Part shown: positions 17,316 through 26,089 of the stretch, piece after piece | Position numbering within the stretch: the stretch's first letter is position 1 | Layout of the letters: every line of letters begins with the position of its first letter | DNA from: Actinacidiphila sp. DG2A-62 | Lineage (GTDB): Bacteria > Actinomycetota > Actinomycetes > Streptomycetales > Streptomycetaceae | DNA length: 64,000 nt | Direction: 5' to 3' | Assembly (NCBI RefSeq): GCF_035825295.1 | Contig: NZ_JAYMGI010000002.1 | Location: forward strand, 7,950,001-8,014,000 | Made by a program: the position numbers and the translations under genes | Notes under the pieces: model-generated | Databases searched by the model: none | What the model saw: only the letters and a program-made list of their open reading frames with translations | What the model was told of the DNA's origin: nothing

Positions 17316-17873
17316 GTGAGCAGCGACCCGAACGCCGACGGCGTCTACCAGCCCATCGGCGACAACGAGGAGCAGGAGGACGCCGCGCCGCTGGACCTGG
17401 AGGACGCGCTCCAGGAGGACGACTACGACGACGTGCTCGACAAGGGCTACTCCCCGCCGGAACGCCCGCTGGGCGTGAACAGGACCGGCACGACCGCCGA
17501 GGAGCAGCGGCGCGGCGAGAGCCTGGACGAGCACCTGGCCGAGGAGGTGCCGGACGTCGGGGCCGACATGGAATCCGCCGGCGGCCCGGACACCGGAGCG
17601 GGCGCCGGATCGGGCGGCATCGGTGACGGCATCGGTAACGGCGTCGGCGACGGCATCGGCGACGCTCCCGGCACCGACGGCGAACCGCTGGACCCGGAGG
17701 CCGGCGGCCCCCGCTCCGGCCGGCTCACCGATCCCGACCAGGGCAACGCCATGACCACCGACGACGATCTCCAGGCGGAGAGCGTCGGCATCGACGGGGG
17801 CGCCGCCACCGCGGAGGAGGCGGCCGTCCACGTCGTCGAGGACCCGCAGGCCCCGCCGGAGCGGGAGGTCTGA
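17316..17873 (+). CDS. DUF5709-like acidic protein
   Basis: 185 residues from GTG 17316, preceded by GGAAGGAGGA. It is very acidic. It contains GYSPPERPLGVNRTGTT, ESLDEHLAEEVPDV and, near the end, SGRLTDPDQGNA and ESVGIDGGAATAEEAAVHVV, which match the actinobacterial DUF5709 pattern as I remember it. A Gly/Asp/Ile repeat (GIGDGIGNGVGDGIGDAP) in the middle is low-complexity. No biochemical function is known for the family. The position behind a sigma factor suggests stress-linked expression. Confidence 0.75.
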   Translation: MSSDPNADGVYQPIGDNEEQEDAAPLDLEDALQEDDYDDVLDKGYSPPERPLGVNRTGTTAEEQRRGESLDEHLAEEVPDVGADMESAGGPDTGAGAGSGGIGDGIGNGVGDGIGDAPGTDGEPLDPEAGGPRSGRLTDPDQGNAMTTDDDLQAESVGIDGGAATAEEAAVHVVEDPQAPPEREV

Positions 17874-17882
17874 GCGACACGT

Positions 17883-17918
17883 GCGGGCGGCCCCGGCGGT
17901 GCGGACCGGGCCGCCCGC
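17883..17918. terminator. GC hairpin between convergent small genes
   Basis: GCGGGCGGCCC (17883-17893) and its exact complement GGGCCGCCCGC (17908-17918) flank 14 bases, ten bases after the DUF5709 stop and facing the convergent gene at 17954. There is no U-tract. Probably a bidirectional terminator. Confidence 0.65.
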
Positions 17919-17953
17919 GCCAGGTGCGCGCGCACGCGGCTGCGCGCGTACGG

Positions 17954-18226
17954 TCAGCGCATCAGTTCGACGGCCTGGCCCAGCGCGCCCGCCGCGAACA
18001 GCGCGACGACCACCGCGATCAGGGCCACCGGCCACCCCGCCCACCCGTGCCTGAGCGCCTCGCGCTCCGGCACGCCGAGCGACGACACGCCCGACTCGGC
18101 GGGCGGCGCGTGGCCCGCCGGTGGCATGGCGTCCTCGGGCACGCTCAGCCCCTCGTCCGGCAGGTGCGGGTTCCGCGGGGGACTCGCGGGGTGCTGCCCG
18201 GCCCGTGCCGGATGCGTCGTCGCCAT
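17954..18226 (-). CDS. Small single-pass membrane protein (DUF6480-like)
   Basis: 90 residues, ATG 18226 after GGAGAGGAGG. The N-terminal ~60 residues are Pro-rich and polar (PEDAMPPAGHAPPAESGVSS), followed by HGWAGWPVALIAVVVALFAAGALGQ, one transmembrane helix ending close to the C-terminus. The layout matches the short streptomycete tail-anchored family DUF6480 from memory. Role unknown. Confidence 0.65.
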   Translation of the reverse strand: MATTHPARAGQHPASPPRNPHLPDEGLSVPEDAMPPAGHAPPAESGVSSLGVPEREALRHGWAGWPVALIAVVVALFAAGALGQAVELMR

Positions 18227-18363
18227 GGCGGCCTCCTCTCCGGTTCCGCCCTGCGGCTACCCGGCCCGCGAGCCTTCATCGCGCCGAGACACGGAGGCAC
18301 GGAGGCGCGGACGTTCGGACGTTCGGACGTGGGGAAGCGCCGAGGCGCCGACGTCCCGCACGG

Positions 18364-19272
18364 TCACTCGGGGTCCGTGCCGCCGCGCGGGACGGTCAGG
18401 GACGACAGGTCAGGACGTCCGCCCAGGCGCTGGACGACGGCGCCGGCCGCGGCGGAGGCCAGCCGGCCCGCCGCCACCGGGCCCGCGCCGGCGCGCAACG
18501 CGGCGACCAGCCCGGCGGTGAAGGCGTCGCCCGCGCCGGTCGGGTCGGCCACCGGCACGTCCGCCAGCGGCAGCAGACGGCTGCCCTCGGGCCAGAGCAG
18601 CAGGTCCCCCTCGCCGGGCACCGCGACCGCGACCAGCTCCGGGCCCTCGGCGAGCAGCCGCCGGCCGAGCTCCCGCGCCCGCGGCACCGACCCGACCGGC
18701 TCGCCGGCGAGCAGCTCCGCCTCCTCGGCGTCCGCGCGCAGCACGTCCACCGCGCCGAGCAGTTCCTCCCGGGCGGACGGTTCGGGCGCTCCGTCCGCGA
18801 CCACGCGCGCTCCGCGCCGCCGCGCCGTCCGGGCCGCGACGAGCACCGCCGCCGAGGGCCGCTGCAACTGGAGCGAGACCGTGTCCGCCCGCGCGATCAG
18901 GCCGGCCGCCCGCTCCACGTCCGCGGCGGTCAGCAGGCTCTCCTCAGGCACGTCCTCGAACAGCCGCCGGCTGCCCGGCTCGGCCACGATGTCGAGCAGC
19001 AGCGCGGTGCGGCCGCGCCGGACCACGGCGGACGTGTCGATCCCGTCGCGTTCGGCCTGACGCAGCACGGCGTCCCCGGCGGGGTCGTCCCCGACCACGC
19101 CCACGAGCGCGACGGGGACGCCGAGCCCGGCGAGAGCGACGGCCTGGTTCGCGCCCTTGCCGCCGAGCGACTCCCACCGCGTGCGGGCCCGGGTCGACCC
19201 GCCGTCCGGCGGCAGGCCCTCCGCCCGCAGCACCAGGTCGCGTCCGATCTGTCCGATCACCACAACACTCAC
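18364..19272 (-). CDS. PfkB-family sugar kinase, ribokinase-like
   Basis: 302 residues. It begins SVVVIGQIGRDLVLR; ESLGGKGANQAVALAGLG (about 35-52) is PfkB signature 1 and VADPTGAGDAFTAGLVAAL (about 243-261) is signature 2, with the catalytic Asp in GAGD. It phosphorylates a sugar or nucleoside with ATP. The Gly-Gly pattern near the N-terminus is closest to ribokinase. No transporter or sugar-catabolic partner is adjacent. The GTG at 19272 has only a weak ribosome-binding site, and GTG codons four and five triplets further in are alternatives. It follows the ANTAR/GAF gene by 87 bases in the same direction. Confidence 0.88.
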   Translation of the reverse strand: MSVVVIGQIGRDLVLRAEGLPPDGGSTRARTRWESLGGKGANQAVALAGLGVPVALVGVVGDDPAGDAVLRQAERDGIDTSAVVRRGRTALLLDIVAEPGSRRLFEDVPEESLLTAADVERAAGLIARADTVSLQLQRPSAAVLVAARTARRRGARVVADGAPEPSAREELLGAVDVLRADAEEAELLAGEPVGSVPRARELGRRLLAEGPELVAVAVPGEGDLLLWPEGSRLLPLADVPVADPTGAGDAFTAGLVAALRAGAGPVAAGRLASAAAGAVVQRLGGRPDLSSLTVPRGGTDPE

Positions 19273-19359
19273 GGCCCGCGCCTGCCCGGCCGCGTACCGC
19301 CCACACCCCGCCGCGGCGTCCGTGCGGCGCGAGCCGGCGTCCGGGCGCGTCGGCGCGTG

Positions 19360-21000
19360 TCAGTACGGCCGGGAGGCAAGCGGACCGGACGCGCCGATCC
19401 GGCCGGCGGCGGCGACGGCCCGGGCATGCAACTCCTCCAGGGCGTCCAGCACGATCGTGGCGTAGTACCAGGTCAGCCAGGCTCCGGCGGAGGACGCCAA
19501 CCGGTCGAGCACACGGGCGGCGCGCGCGTCGAGCGGCTGCACCGGGACGTCGAACAGGGTCGTCACCACCCCGTGCGTGCGCGCCCCGGGACCCGGCAGG
19601 GGAGTGGCGTGCGAACCCCTGCCGCCCGCGGCGCGCAGCAGCGCCCGCGCGCGCTCGCCGAGGGCCGGGTCCCGCGCGGCGTCGGTCATCGTGACCCGGA
19701 CGCCGCGCCGCGCCGCCCAGACGGTCGCGCCGCCGCCCTCGTCCTGCCGCAGGTGGGCGAAGTCCTCGGTGAAACCGTCCGGAAGGCCGCGGTCGGCCTC
19801 GATCCGCAGTTCGCCGCTGCACGGATCGACCAGCCGGACGTCGCCCATCGGCGCCCGCGTCACCTCCATCGCCCGCGCCAGCAGCGCGTTGACCACCGCG
19901 GTCTGCGAGGCCCGCTCGGGCCGTTCGCCGGGCAGGAACGCCAGCGTGGGCGCGGCACGCCGGGCCCGGCCCGGGAACCACGGCCCCGCACCCTCCGGCG
20001 GCGTGGTCAGCACCACCGCCGAGGCCAGCAGCCGCAGCTTGACGTTGTGCCGCTGGGAGACCGCGCGGAGCAGCTCGAACGCGGTGTCGCCCGCCGGGAG
20101 CCCGTACCGGCCCTGCACGACGCCCTGGGCGCGGTCGATCAGCGGATGGGAGCGGACCCTGCCGCTCAGGTGCCGCACCTGGGACCTCAGCCGGCTCAGC
20201 TCCTCCGCGGTGTCGTCCGAGGCGGCGTCCTTGGCGGCGGCCGGCGGAGCGGTGGGCGCGCCGCCCGCGCTCGCCGGCGGGGCGGTGGGGGTGCGGACCG
20301 CGGCGGCCGGCGGAAGGCCCGTGGCCGCGGTGTCCGCGGTCTCGGGGGCGGCCCCGCCTCGGGCGGCCCGGGCGGTCCCGGGGACCGTGTCCGCGCTGTC
20401 GGGCGCGGTCGCCGCGGCGGCCTGTGCGCACGCGTGCGCCGCGCGGCGCAGGGTCTGCGCCACGGGCACGGAGCCCGGGTTGCCGCGCGCCGCGTCGCCC
20501 CGACCCCCGTCCCCGGCGCCGCCCGCCGCACCGGCGACCTCCGCGACCGCCTGCGCGAGCGTCGGCACGATCCGCAGCCGGTCGTCGTCGCCGCCGGGGA
20601 CGCGCAGGACCGCCTCGCTCGCGGCGGACGGCCCCGTGACGTAGACGCGGCGCCCGCGCGCGGACAGCTCCGCCGCCGTCCGCCGCAGCGCCCGCGCCGC
20701 GGCGGGGGAGACCACGGGCACGAGAACCAGATCGAGCGCCACGGTGGGGCAGTCGGCCGGGGCGTCGGCCGTGGCCGCCAGGGCGGGATGGCGTTCGTCG
20801 CCGAACGGGCCCTCCGCGCGCACCACCCACACGGGGCCGCCGACGGGCACGGGCAGCCGTACCAGCTCGGTGCGCGCGCCGACGCCGCCGGACGCGGACC
20901 CGGGACGGCCGGGCGGCGGCGCGGACGCCGGGGCGCCGCGCGGGGTGCGGGCGACGGACGTCGCGCTCGCGGCGGACTCGGGTGGCGGCTGCTCAGCCAC
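19360..21000 (-). CDS. STAS-like / ANTAR / GAF regulator
   Basis: 546 residues from GTG 21000, which follows CGGAGG. A STAS-like domain is suggested at about 45-150 (TVALDLVLVPVVSPAAARALRR, GRRVYVTG). A disordered Ala/Pro linker leads to an ANTAR domain at about 270-330 (LRSQVRHLSGRVRSHPLIDR, AQGVVQGRYGLPAGDTAFEL). A GAF-like sensor follows at about 365-515 (AMEVTRAPMGDVRLVDP, GGGATVWAARRGVRVTM). ANTAR domains bind paired RNA hairpins and antiterminate transcription. Here ANTAR precedes GAF, the reverse of the usual order. Its start overlaps the stop of a short upstream frame. The target RNA is unknown. Confidence 0.82.
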   Translation of the reverse strand: MAEQPPPESAASATSVARTPRGAPASAPPPGRPGSASGGVGARTELVRLPVPVGGPVWVVRAEGPFGDERHPALAATADAPADCPTVALDLVLVPVVSPAAARALRRTAAELSARGRRVYVTGPSAASEAVLRVPGGDDDRLRIVPTLAQAVAEVAGAAGGAGDGGRGDAARGNPGSVPVAQTLRRAAHACAQAAAATAPDSADTVPGTARAARGGAAPETADTAATGLPPAAAVRTPTAPPASAGGAPTAPPAAAKDAASDDTAEELSRLRSQVRHLSGRVRSHPLIDRAQGVVQGRYGLPAGDTAFELLRAVSQRHNVKLRLLASAVVLTTPPEGAGPWFPGRARRAAPTLAFLPGERPERASQTAVVNALLARAMEVTRAPMGDVRLVDPCSGELRIEADRGLPDGFTEDFAHLRQDEGGGATVWAARRGVRVTMTDAARDPALGERARALLRAAGGRGSHATPLPGPGARTHGVVTTLFDVPVQPLDARAARVLDRLASSAGAWLTWYYATIVLDALEELHARAVAAAGRIGASGPLASRPY

Positions 21001-21349
21001 GGCGGCCTCCGGCGGGGACGGGCACGGACGGCCCGGGCGGCAGGGCGGCGACCCCGGCGAGGCGCGGGGGCGGCCATGCGTACGTGCGCGGCGCTTCGGG
21101 CACGGGCACACTCCGTTCGGTGTAGTACCCGGGCCGCTTCCTGACCCAGTGCGGCCCGGGAGGCGGGCCGTCGCCGACGTTACCCGTCCCGCGCCCCGGC
21201 GGCCACCACCGCCGGTGCGCGCGGCGGCGTCGCGTCCCCAGCGCCTCCTGCCCGCGCACCGGGGTGCGCACCATCGTGGCCGGCTTCGCGTCGCGGATGC
21301 CGGCCTCCTGCCCGCGCACCGGGGTGCGCACACCGCCCGGCCGGGTCAT
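20993..21349 (-). CDS. Possible small coupled protein with duplicated RTPVRGQEA peptide
   Basis: 118 residues. Its ATG (21349) overlaps the stop of the upstream glycosyltransferase as ATGA, and its TGA (20993-20995) overlaps the start of the ANTAR/GAF gene, so it fills the gap exactly. The N-terminal part contains VRTPVRGQEA twice, encoded by a 29-base DNA direct repeat. The C-terminal part (WVRKRPGYYTERSVPVPEAP, RTYAWPPPRLAG) is Pro/Tyr-rich and looks coding. I recognise no family. The repeats could instead be an intergenic repeat element that happens to be open. Moderate to low confidence. Confidence 0.4.
   Translation of the reverse strand: MTRPGGVRTPVRGQEAGIRDAKPATMVRTPVRGQEALGTRRRRAHRRWWPPGRGTGNVGDGPPPGPHWVRKRPGYYTERSVPVPEAPRTYAWPPPRLAGVAALPPGPSVPVPAGGRRG
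21243..21331. repeat. 29-base direct repeat with internal palindrome
   Basis: 21243-21271 is repeated exactly at 21303-21331, offset 60 bases. Each copy contains the palindrome GCGCACCGGGGTGCGC (21254-21269 and 21314-21329). The structure resembles a dispersed palindromic (REP-like) element in tandem, and the repeats are in the same frame of a short open frame. Confidence 0.85.
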
Positions 21350-22359
21350 CCGACGTACCGCCTTGCCGTCGACCGGCGGCGCGCCCGCTCCAGGGCGGAC
21401 AGCCGCGCCTCGATCTCGGGGCGGACCGGCCTGCGCTCGCGCAGCACCCAGGGCAGCCCGCGCAGCGCCATCAGGAACGCGCGGAGCGACGCGCGGTCCC
21501 GGGGGACGGTGCGGACCAGAAAGCCGGTGCGGCGCAGCGCCGCCGCCGGGGGCCTGCGCAGCCAGGTGAACCAGAGCGTGTTGCGCAGGCCCACCACCCG
21601 CCGCTCGGTGCTGTCCCGCGCCTTCGAGGCCCGGTGGTGCACGGTGAGCGCGGGCACGTAGGCCAGCCACCAGTGCGCGGTCATCAGGTCGGTGGCCAGC
21701 AGCTCCTCCTCGCCCCCGAACCACAGCCGCGGGTGGAAGCCGCCGCCCCCCTCGAAGGCGTCCTTGCGCAGCACGGTCGCCCCGGCGAGGAAGGAGCCGA
21801 TGGCCGGGCCCGGCAGCCAGTCGGGGCCGGTCAGCGGGGAGTCGCGCAGCTCGGCGTTCACCGGGTCCTGGGTGCCGCCGGGCTCCACCACGATCCGCGC
21901 GCCCACCGCCGCGAGCCGGGGGTGCGCCTCCAGCAGCCGCACGGCGTGCGCCAGCGCGCCCGGGGCCCACCAGGTGTCGTCGTCGCAGAAGGCCACGTAC
22001 GGGGTGCGGACGCGGTCGACGGCGAGGTTGCGGCCGATGGCGCCGAGGTTGCGGCCGGGGGTGAGGAGGGTGACGCCGGGGTGGTGCTCCGCGACGGCCG
22101 CGGCGGTACCGTCCGCGGAGCCGTTGTCGACGACGACGACCGGCGGCCGCTCGGGCAGCGCGGCCAGACGGCCGAGGGTGTGCAGCAGCTCGGCACGCCG
22201 GTTGTGGGTGATCACCGCGACGGTGACGCGGCACGCGACGTCGTGGGAAGCGTCCCGCGGACCGTTCCGCGCGGCCTCGTGCGGGGCGTGCGGGGTGTGC
22301 GGGGTGTGCGGGGGGTGCTCGCCGTGCAGGCCGTGCGGTCCTCGGGTCGTCCTGGTCAT
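21346..22359 (-). CDS. Family 2 glycosyltransferase
   Basis: 337 residues, ATG 22359, overlapping the upstream glycosyltransferase stop by four bases (ATGA). After a His/Pro-rich N-terminal tail (~45 residues) comes VTVAVITHNRRAELLHTLGRL, VVVVDNGSADGTAAAVAEHH and VAFCDDDTWWAPGAL: the GT-A nucleotide-binding fold with a DDD (DXD) metal site. The C-terminal half (GGGGFHPRLWFGGEEELLATDL) holds the catalytic ED region. It transfers a sugar from a nucleotide donor; acceptor unknown. It is closely paralogous to the next gene upstream, especially over the first 110 residues, indicating tandem duplication. Confidence 0.92.
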   Translation of the reverse strand: MTRTTRGPHGLHGEHPPHTPHTPHAPHEAARNGPRDASHDVACRVTVAVITHNRRAELLHTLGRLAALPERPPVVVVDNGSADGTAAAVAEHHPGVTLLTPGRNLGAIGRNLAVDRVRTPYVAFCDDDTWWAPGALAHAVRLLEAHPRLAAVGARIVVEPGGTQDPVNAELRDSPLTGPDWLPGPAIGSFLAGATVLRKDAFEGGGGFHPRLWFGGEEELLATDLMTAHWWLAYVPALTVHHRASKARDSTERRVVGLRNTLWFTWLRRPPAAALRRTGFLVRTVPRDRASLRAFLMALRGLPWVLRERRPVRPEIEARLSALERARRRSTARRYVG

Positions 22360-23228
22360 ACGGGCTTCTGGGTGTCGAGGAGGCGCGCGGCGCGTTCCAC
22401 GGCGCGCGGCAGGCGGCGCCGGGCGCGCAGCGCGGCGGGCAGCCGGGCGAGGGCGCCGAGCAGCGCCGCGCGGGCGTCGCGGTCGCCGCGGCCCGCGTCG
22501 GCGGCGAGCACGGCGGTCCCGCGCAGGGCGACGCCGACCGGTCGGCGCAGCCACGCGGTCAGCACGGCGTTGCGCCGCGTCGTCGGGGACCGGCCGTGCC
22601 GAGGGCCGGGCGCAGGATGGTGGTGGGCCACCACGGAGGGGACGTAGCGGACCTGCCAGCCGCGCGCCGCCAGGTCGTAGGCGAGCAGGGTCTCCTCGGC
22701 GCCGAAGAACAGCAGCGGGTGGAAGCCGCCCGCGGCGAGGAAGGCGCTGCGGCGCACCACGCTCGCGCAGGCCAGGAAGCCGAGCACGGGTGTGCCGGGC
22801 ACCGCCGGGTCGCCGGTCAGCGGCGACGCCGCCATGACCGCGTCGAGCGGGTCCTCCGCCTCGTCCGGTCCCACGACGGTCCGGGCGGCCAGCAGGCCCA
22901 GCCGCGGATGGGCGTCCAGCAGGTCGGCCGCCGCGGCCAGCGCGCCCGGCGCCCACCAGGAGTCGTCGTCGCTGAAGGCGACGTAGCGGGTGCGCGCCCG
23001 CCGCGCGGCGAGGTTGCGCCCCGTCGCGCCGAGGTTGCGGCCGGGGGTGAGGAGGGTGACGCCGGGGTGGTGCGCGGCGACGGCCGCGGCGGTGCCGTCC
23101 GCGGAGCCGTTGTCGACGACGATGACCGGCGGTCGCTCGGGCAGCGCGGCCAGCGCGTCGAGGGTACGCAGCAGGCGGTCGCGCCGGTCGCGCGTGATGA
23201 GGGCCACGGTCAGGCGACCGTCGGGCAC
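22356..23228 (-). CDS. Family 2 glycosyltransferase (tandem paralogue)
   Basis: 290 residues, GTG 23228 with an excellent GAAGGAGGA site. LTVALITRDRRDRLLRTLDAL, VIVVDNGSADGTAAAVAAHH and VAFSDDDSWWAPGAL mirror the neighbour at 21346-22359, and the DDD metal motif is intact. The acceptor-side region (GGFHPLLFFGAEETLLAYDL) contains the conserved EE. Probably adds a sugar to the same glycan as its paralogue. It starts after a 309-base gap from the heptose genes, so it may have its own promoter. Confidence 0.92.
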   Translation of the reverse strand: MPDGRLTVALITRDRRDRLLRTLDALAALPERPPVIVVDNGSADGTAAAVAAHHPGVTLLTPGRNLGATGRNLAARRARTRYVAFSDDDSWWAPGALAAAADLLDAHPRLGLLAARTVVGPDEAEDPLDAVMAASPLTGDPAVPGTPVLGFLACASVVRRSAFLAAGGFHPLLFFGAEETLLAYDLAARGWQVRYVPSVVAHHHPAPGPRHGRSPTTRRNAVLTAWLRRPVGVALRGTAVLAADAGRGDRDARAALLGALARLPAALRARRRLPRAVERAARLLDTQKPV

Positions 23229-23537
23229 GAGTCCTCCTTCGGGGGTCCGCGCTGCGCCGCCCGGTCACCCGGTCACCCGGCTGGGCGGTGGGCGGATGCC
23301 CGGGGGACGGCGGGCGGGCCGGACGGGTCAGGCGGGTCGGATGGGTGCGACGAGCCGGACGGATCGAATGGGGCCAGCGGGCCGGGCGGGCGGGATGGGC
23401 GGGCGCGTCCGCGTGGACGGGACGGTCGGCTCGGTGTCGCCGCGGACGTACGGGCGTCGTGCCGTGCGTGCCGGGCCCGAACGGGATGTCCGCGTCCGCG
23501 GCGGCCGCGGACGTCGGCCCGTGCGCGCGGGGGCGCG
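23229..23537. other. Gap between the two glycan sub-operons
   Basis: 309 bases without a credible gene. The sequence is low-complexity, with loosely repeated GGACGGGTC/GGCGGGTC/GGATGGGTG blocks around 23310-23400. It is the only sizeable gap inside the glycan cluster and is the natural place for a separate promoter for 23228-21346, but no clear -35/-10 pair stands out. Confidence 0.5.
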
Positions 23538-24605
23538 CTACGCCGATGCCCCGGCGCCCGGCGGCGGCGCGGAACGGACCCGGCCGCCCCCGTTCCGCCA
23601 GTCGTCGTCCGTACCGCGCTGGGGAGGGCCGGCGGAACCCGGCGCGCCGGCCCCGCGCCGCAGGCCGTGAGCCGCGGCGAGCACCTCCTCCGGGGTGATC
23701 TCCAGCAGCCGGGGGTCGGGCGACCTCCCGTGGGGATCGCCGGCCGGGCCCGGGTGGTACAGCGCTCGGTGCGGCCCGTCCTGCGGGGGCCCCCACAGCG
23801 CCGGGGACACGGGTCCGAACAGCGTCACCGACGGCGTGCCGTAGGCCGCCGCCAGGTGCGCGGGCCCGGTGTCCGCGCTGATCAACAGGTCGGCGTGGGC
23901 GATCAGCGCGGCGAACCGCGCGAACGGCGGCGACTGGTGCACGTCGCGGTGCGCGACGCCCGCGGCGGCGGCCAGCGCGGCGGTCACCGGTTCGTCGCCC
24001 GGGCCGCCGCTGATCACCACCCGGCGGCCGGCCAGGGCGCGCACCACCGCCGCGTAGCGCCGCACCGGCCAGCGCCGGGCCGCCGCGTTCGCCCCGGGGT
24101 GCACGACCACCGCGCCCGGCGCGGGGGAGGGCCCGGGCCGCGGCAGCCGCAGGTCCGCGGGGTCGGCCGGGATGCCGTGCGCGGCCAGGAAGCGGCACCA
24201 GCGGGTGCGCTCGTGTTCGTCGGCCCGCCACTGCGGCGCCGGTTCGCCGGGCCGGTGCGGCCCGGCGAACGCCAGCAGCCGCCGCGGCCGCAGCTCCTCC
24301 AGCGCCCGGCGGCTGGCCGGCCCGTTTCCGTGCAGGTCCACCGCCACCTGCGGCGCGGGCCCCGGCCAGTGCCGCAGCGACGGCACCGCGCGCTCCGGCG
24401 CCCCGGCGGGCAGCAGCGCGTCCACCGCGCCGGTGTGCCGGACGGCCTCGCGCAGCGCCTCGGGGGCCGCCAGCACCAGCTCGTGCCCGGGGAAGGCCCG
24501 GCGCAGCCCGCGCAGCGCCGGCACGCCTGCCAGCAGGTCGCCGAGGCCGAGTGCCCGCAGTACCAGCAGCCGGGGCCGCTCCTCGCGCTCCCGGTGCGCC
24601 GTCAC
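23538..24605 (-). CDS. GT9 heptosyltransferase-like glycosyltransferase
   Basis: 355 residues from GTG 24605, overlapping the HldE-like gene's TGA as GTGA. LLVLRALGLGDLLAGVPALR (about 12-31) is the GT9 N-terminal motif, PGAVVVHPGANAAARRWPV the central nucleotide-binding region and DLLISADTGPAHLAAAYGTP, SVTLFGPVSPALWGPP the donor-binding C-terminal domain. It matches ADP-heptose:LPS heptosyltransferases (WaaC/WaaF). The ADP-heptose genes gmhA and hldE lie immediately upstream, supporting a heptose donor. In this Gram-positive the acceptor cannot be lipid A core and is unknown. The C-terminal ~40 residues are a basic disordered tail. Confidence 0.92.
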   Translation of the reverse strand: MTAHREREERPRLLVLRALGLGDLLAGVPALRGLRRAFPGHELVLAAPEALREAVRHTGAVDALLPAGAPERAVPSLRHWPGPAPQVAVDLHGNGPASRRALEELRPRRLLAFAGPHRPGEPAPQWRADEHERTRWCRFLAAHGIPADPADLRLPRPGPSPAPGAVVVHPGANAAARRWPVRRYAAVVRALAGRRVVISGGPGDEPVTAALAAAAGVAHRDVHQSPPFARFAALIAHADLLISADTGPAHLAAAYGTPSVTLFGPVSPALWGPPQDGPHRALYHPGPAGDPHGRSPDPRLLEITPEEVLAAAHGLRRGAGAPGSAGPPQRGTDDDWRNGGGRVRSAPPPGAGASA

Positions 24606-26089
24606 GGCCGGGTCTCCGCCCGCGCGGCGCGTTCGGCCAGGACGCTGGTGGACCGGCCGTCGAGGTACGGCAGCAGGACCACCTGCCCTCCCCAGCTCTC
24701 CAGCAGCGCGGCCTCGGGGAGGTCGGCGACGCCGTAGTCCGCGCCCTTGGCCCACACGTCCGGGCGCAGTTCGCGCAGCAGGGACTCGGGGGTGTCCTCG
24801 GCGAAGACGGCGACCGCGTCGACGCAGCCCAGCGCGGTCAGCACGCGCACCCGGTCGGCGGCCGGCACCAGCGGCCGGCCGGCACCCTTGCGGCGACGGA
24901 CCGACGCGTCGGAGTTGACGCACACGATCAGGCAGTCGCCGGCCCGGCGGGCGGCCTCCAGCAGCGTGATGTGCCCGGCGTGCAGCAGGTCGAAGCAGCC
25001 GCCGGCCGCGACGACCGTGCCGCCGCGGGCGCGCACCGCCGCCGCCAGCGCGAAGGCGTCCGGGGCCCGGGCGTCCTCGGCGTGCCGGGCCGGCCGGTCC
25101 ACCGCGTCCGCGGGCGGTCCCCCGCGCAGCACGCACCGCACACCGCCCTCCTCGACATAGCGCGTCGCCGCCGCCACCGCGCCCTGGACGGCCGCCTCCG
25201 GCAGCACGCCGTCGGCCAGCAGCCCGGCCGCGGCGGTCGCGAAGCGGTCGCCCGCCCCGCAGGGGTCCCCCGACGCCCGCCACGGCGTGCTCACCAGCAG
25301 CGGCCGGTCGCCGTGGGAGAGCAGCGCGCCGCGCTCGCCGAGCGTGACCGCCACCGAGCCGACGCCCCAGGCGCGTACCAGCCGGGCCGCGTCCTCGGCC
25401 GGCTGCCTGCTGCCGGCCGCGTGCCCGGCCCGGGACCGGGCCTCGGGCCCGGCGTGCCGGCCGGCCCGCGCGGCGTCCCGGCCGGGCTCCCGGGCCGGAC
25501 GGCCGTCGCCGTCGGCGAGGGCCGCGGCCAGCGTGCGCGCCTCGCTCTGCGACGGCGTGACCAGCCGAGCGCCGGCGACCGGCGCACCGCCGCGCGGATG
25601 CGGGTCCCACACCAGCGGCCGCCTGGCGGCGGCCTCGGCCAGGGCGTCGCGCAGCACGTCCGCGGTCCCGCGGCCGTAGTCGCTGACGAGCACCGCCCCC
25701 GCCCCCGCGACGGCCGTCAGCGCCTCCTCGGTGGGACCCGCGGCCCGGCCGTCGCCGGAGTCCAGCCTGACCACGGGCGCACCGGAGGCCAGCACCCGGG
25801 TCTTGGTGCTCAGCGTGCCGTCCAGCGGCAGCTCCACCAGGCGCACCCGGCCGGCCAGCAGCCGGCGCACCTCGGCGCTCGCCTCGTCGGCGCCCAGCGC
25901 GGTGACCAGGCAGACCCGGCGCCCGTCGGCCGCGGCCAGGCACGCGGCGAGCGCGGCCCCGCCGGGCCGGGCGTCGCGCAGCGGCCCGTCCACCACCGGC
26001 ACGGGCGCGTCGGGCGCGAGCCGCTCGGCCTGCCCGCGCAGGTCGACGTCGAGGAGCGCGTCCCCGACGATCAGCAGCGGACGGTTCAT
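24602..26089 (-). CDS. hldE: HldE-like bifunctional heptose-7-P kinase / heptose-1-P nucleotidyltransferase
   Basis: 495 residues. The N-terminal PfkB kinase (1-~320) starts PLLIVGDALLDVDLRG and has ARPGGAALAACLAA, VSDYGRG and the catalytic WRASGDPCGAGDRFATAAAG. The C-terminal cytidylyltransferase-like domain (~355-495) has VAAGGCFDLLHAGHITLLEA with the HxGH motif and WAKGADYGVADLPEAALLES. Together these phosphorylate D-glycero-manno-heptose 7-phosphate at C1 and, after GmhB, add a nucleotide, ADP by homology. A repetitive Arg/Ala insert (~235-275) is unusual. It is coupled to gmhA (TGATG, one-base overlap) and to the GT9 gene (GTGA). Confidence 0.93.
   Translation of the reverse strand: MNRPLLIVGDALLDVDLRGQAERLAPDAPVPVVDGPLRDARPGGAALAACLAAADGRRVCLVTALGADEASAEVRRLLAGRVRLVELPLDGTLSTKTRVLASGAPVVRLDSGDGRAAGPTEEALTAVAGAGAVLVSDYGRGTADVLRDALAEAAARRPLVWDPHPRGGAPVAGARLVTPSQSEARTLAAALADGDGRPAREPGRDAARAGRHAGPEARSRAGHAAGSRQPAEDAARLVRAWGVGSVAVTLGERGALLSHGDRPLLVSTPWRASGDPCGAGDRFATAAAGLLADGVLPEAAVQGAVAAATRYVEEGGVRCVLRGGPPADAVDRPARHAEDARAPDAFALAAAVRARGGTVVAAGGCFDLLHAGHITLLEAARRAGDCLIVCVNSDASVRRRKGAGRPLVPAADRVRVLTALGCVDAVAVFAEDTPESLLRELRPDVWAKGADYGVADLPEAALLESWGGQVVLLPYLDGRSTSVLAERAARAETRP

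Noticed and set aside
17000..18226. Toxin-antitoxin pair among the small genes
   Set aside because: The proteins are disordered, acidic or tail-anchored, have no toxin or antitoxin motif, and are not in a two-gene overlap.
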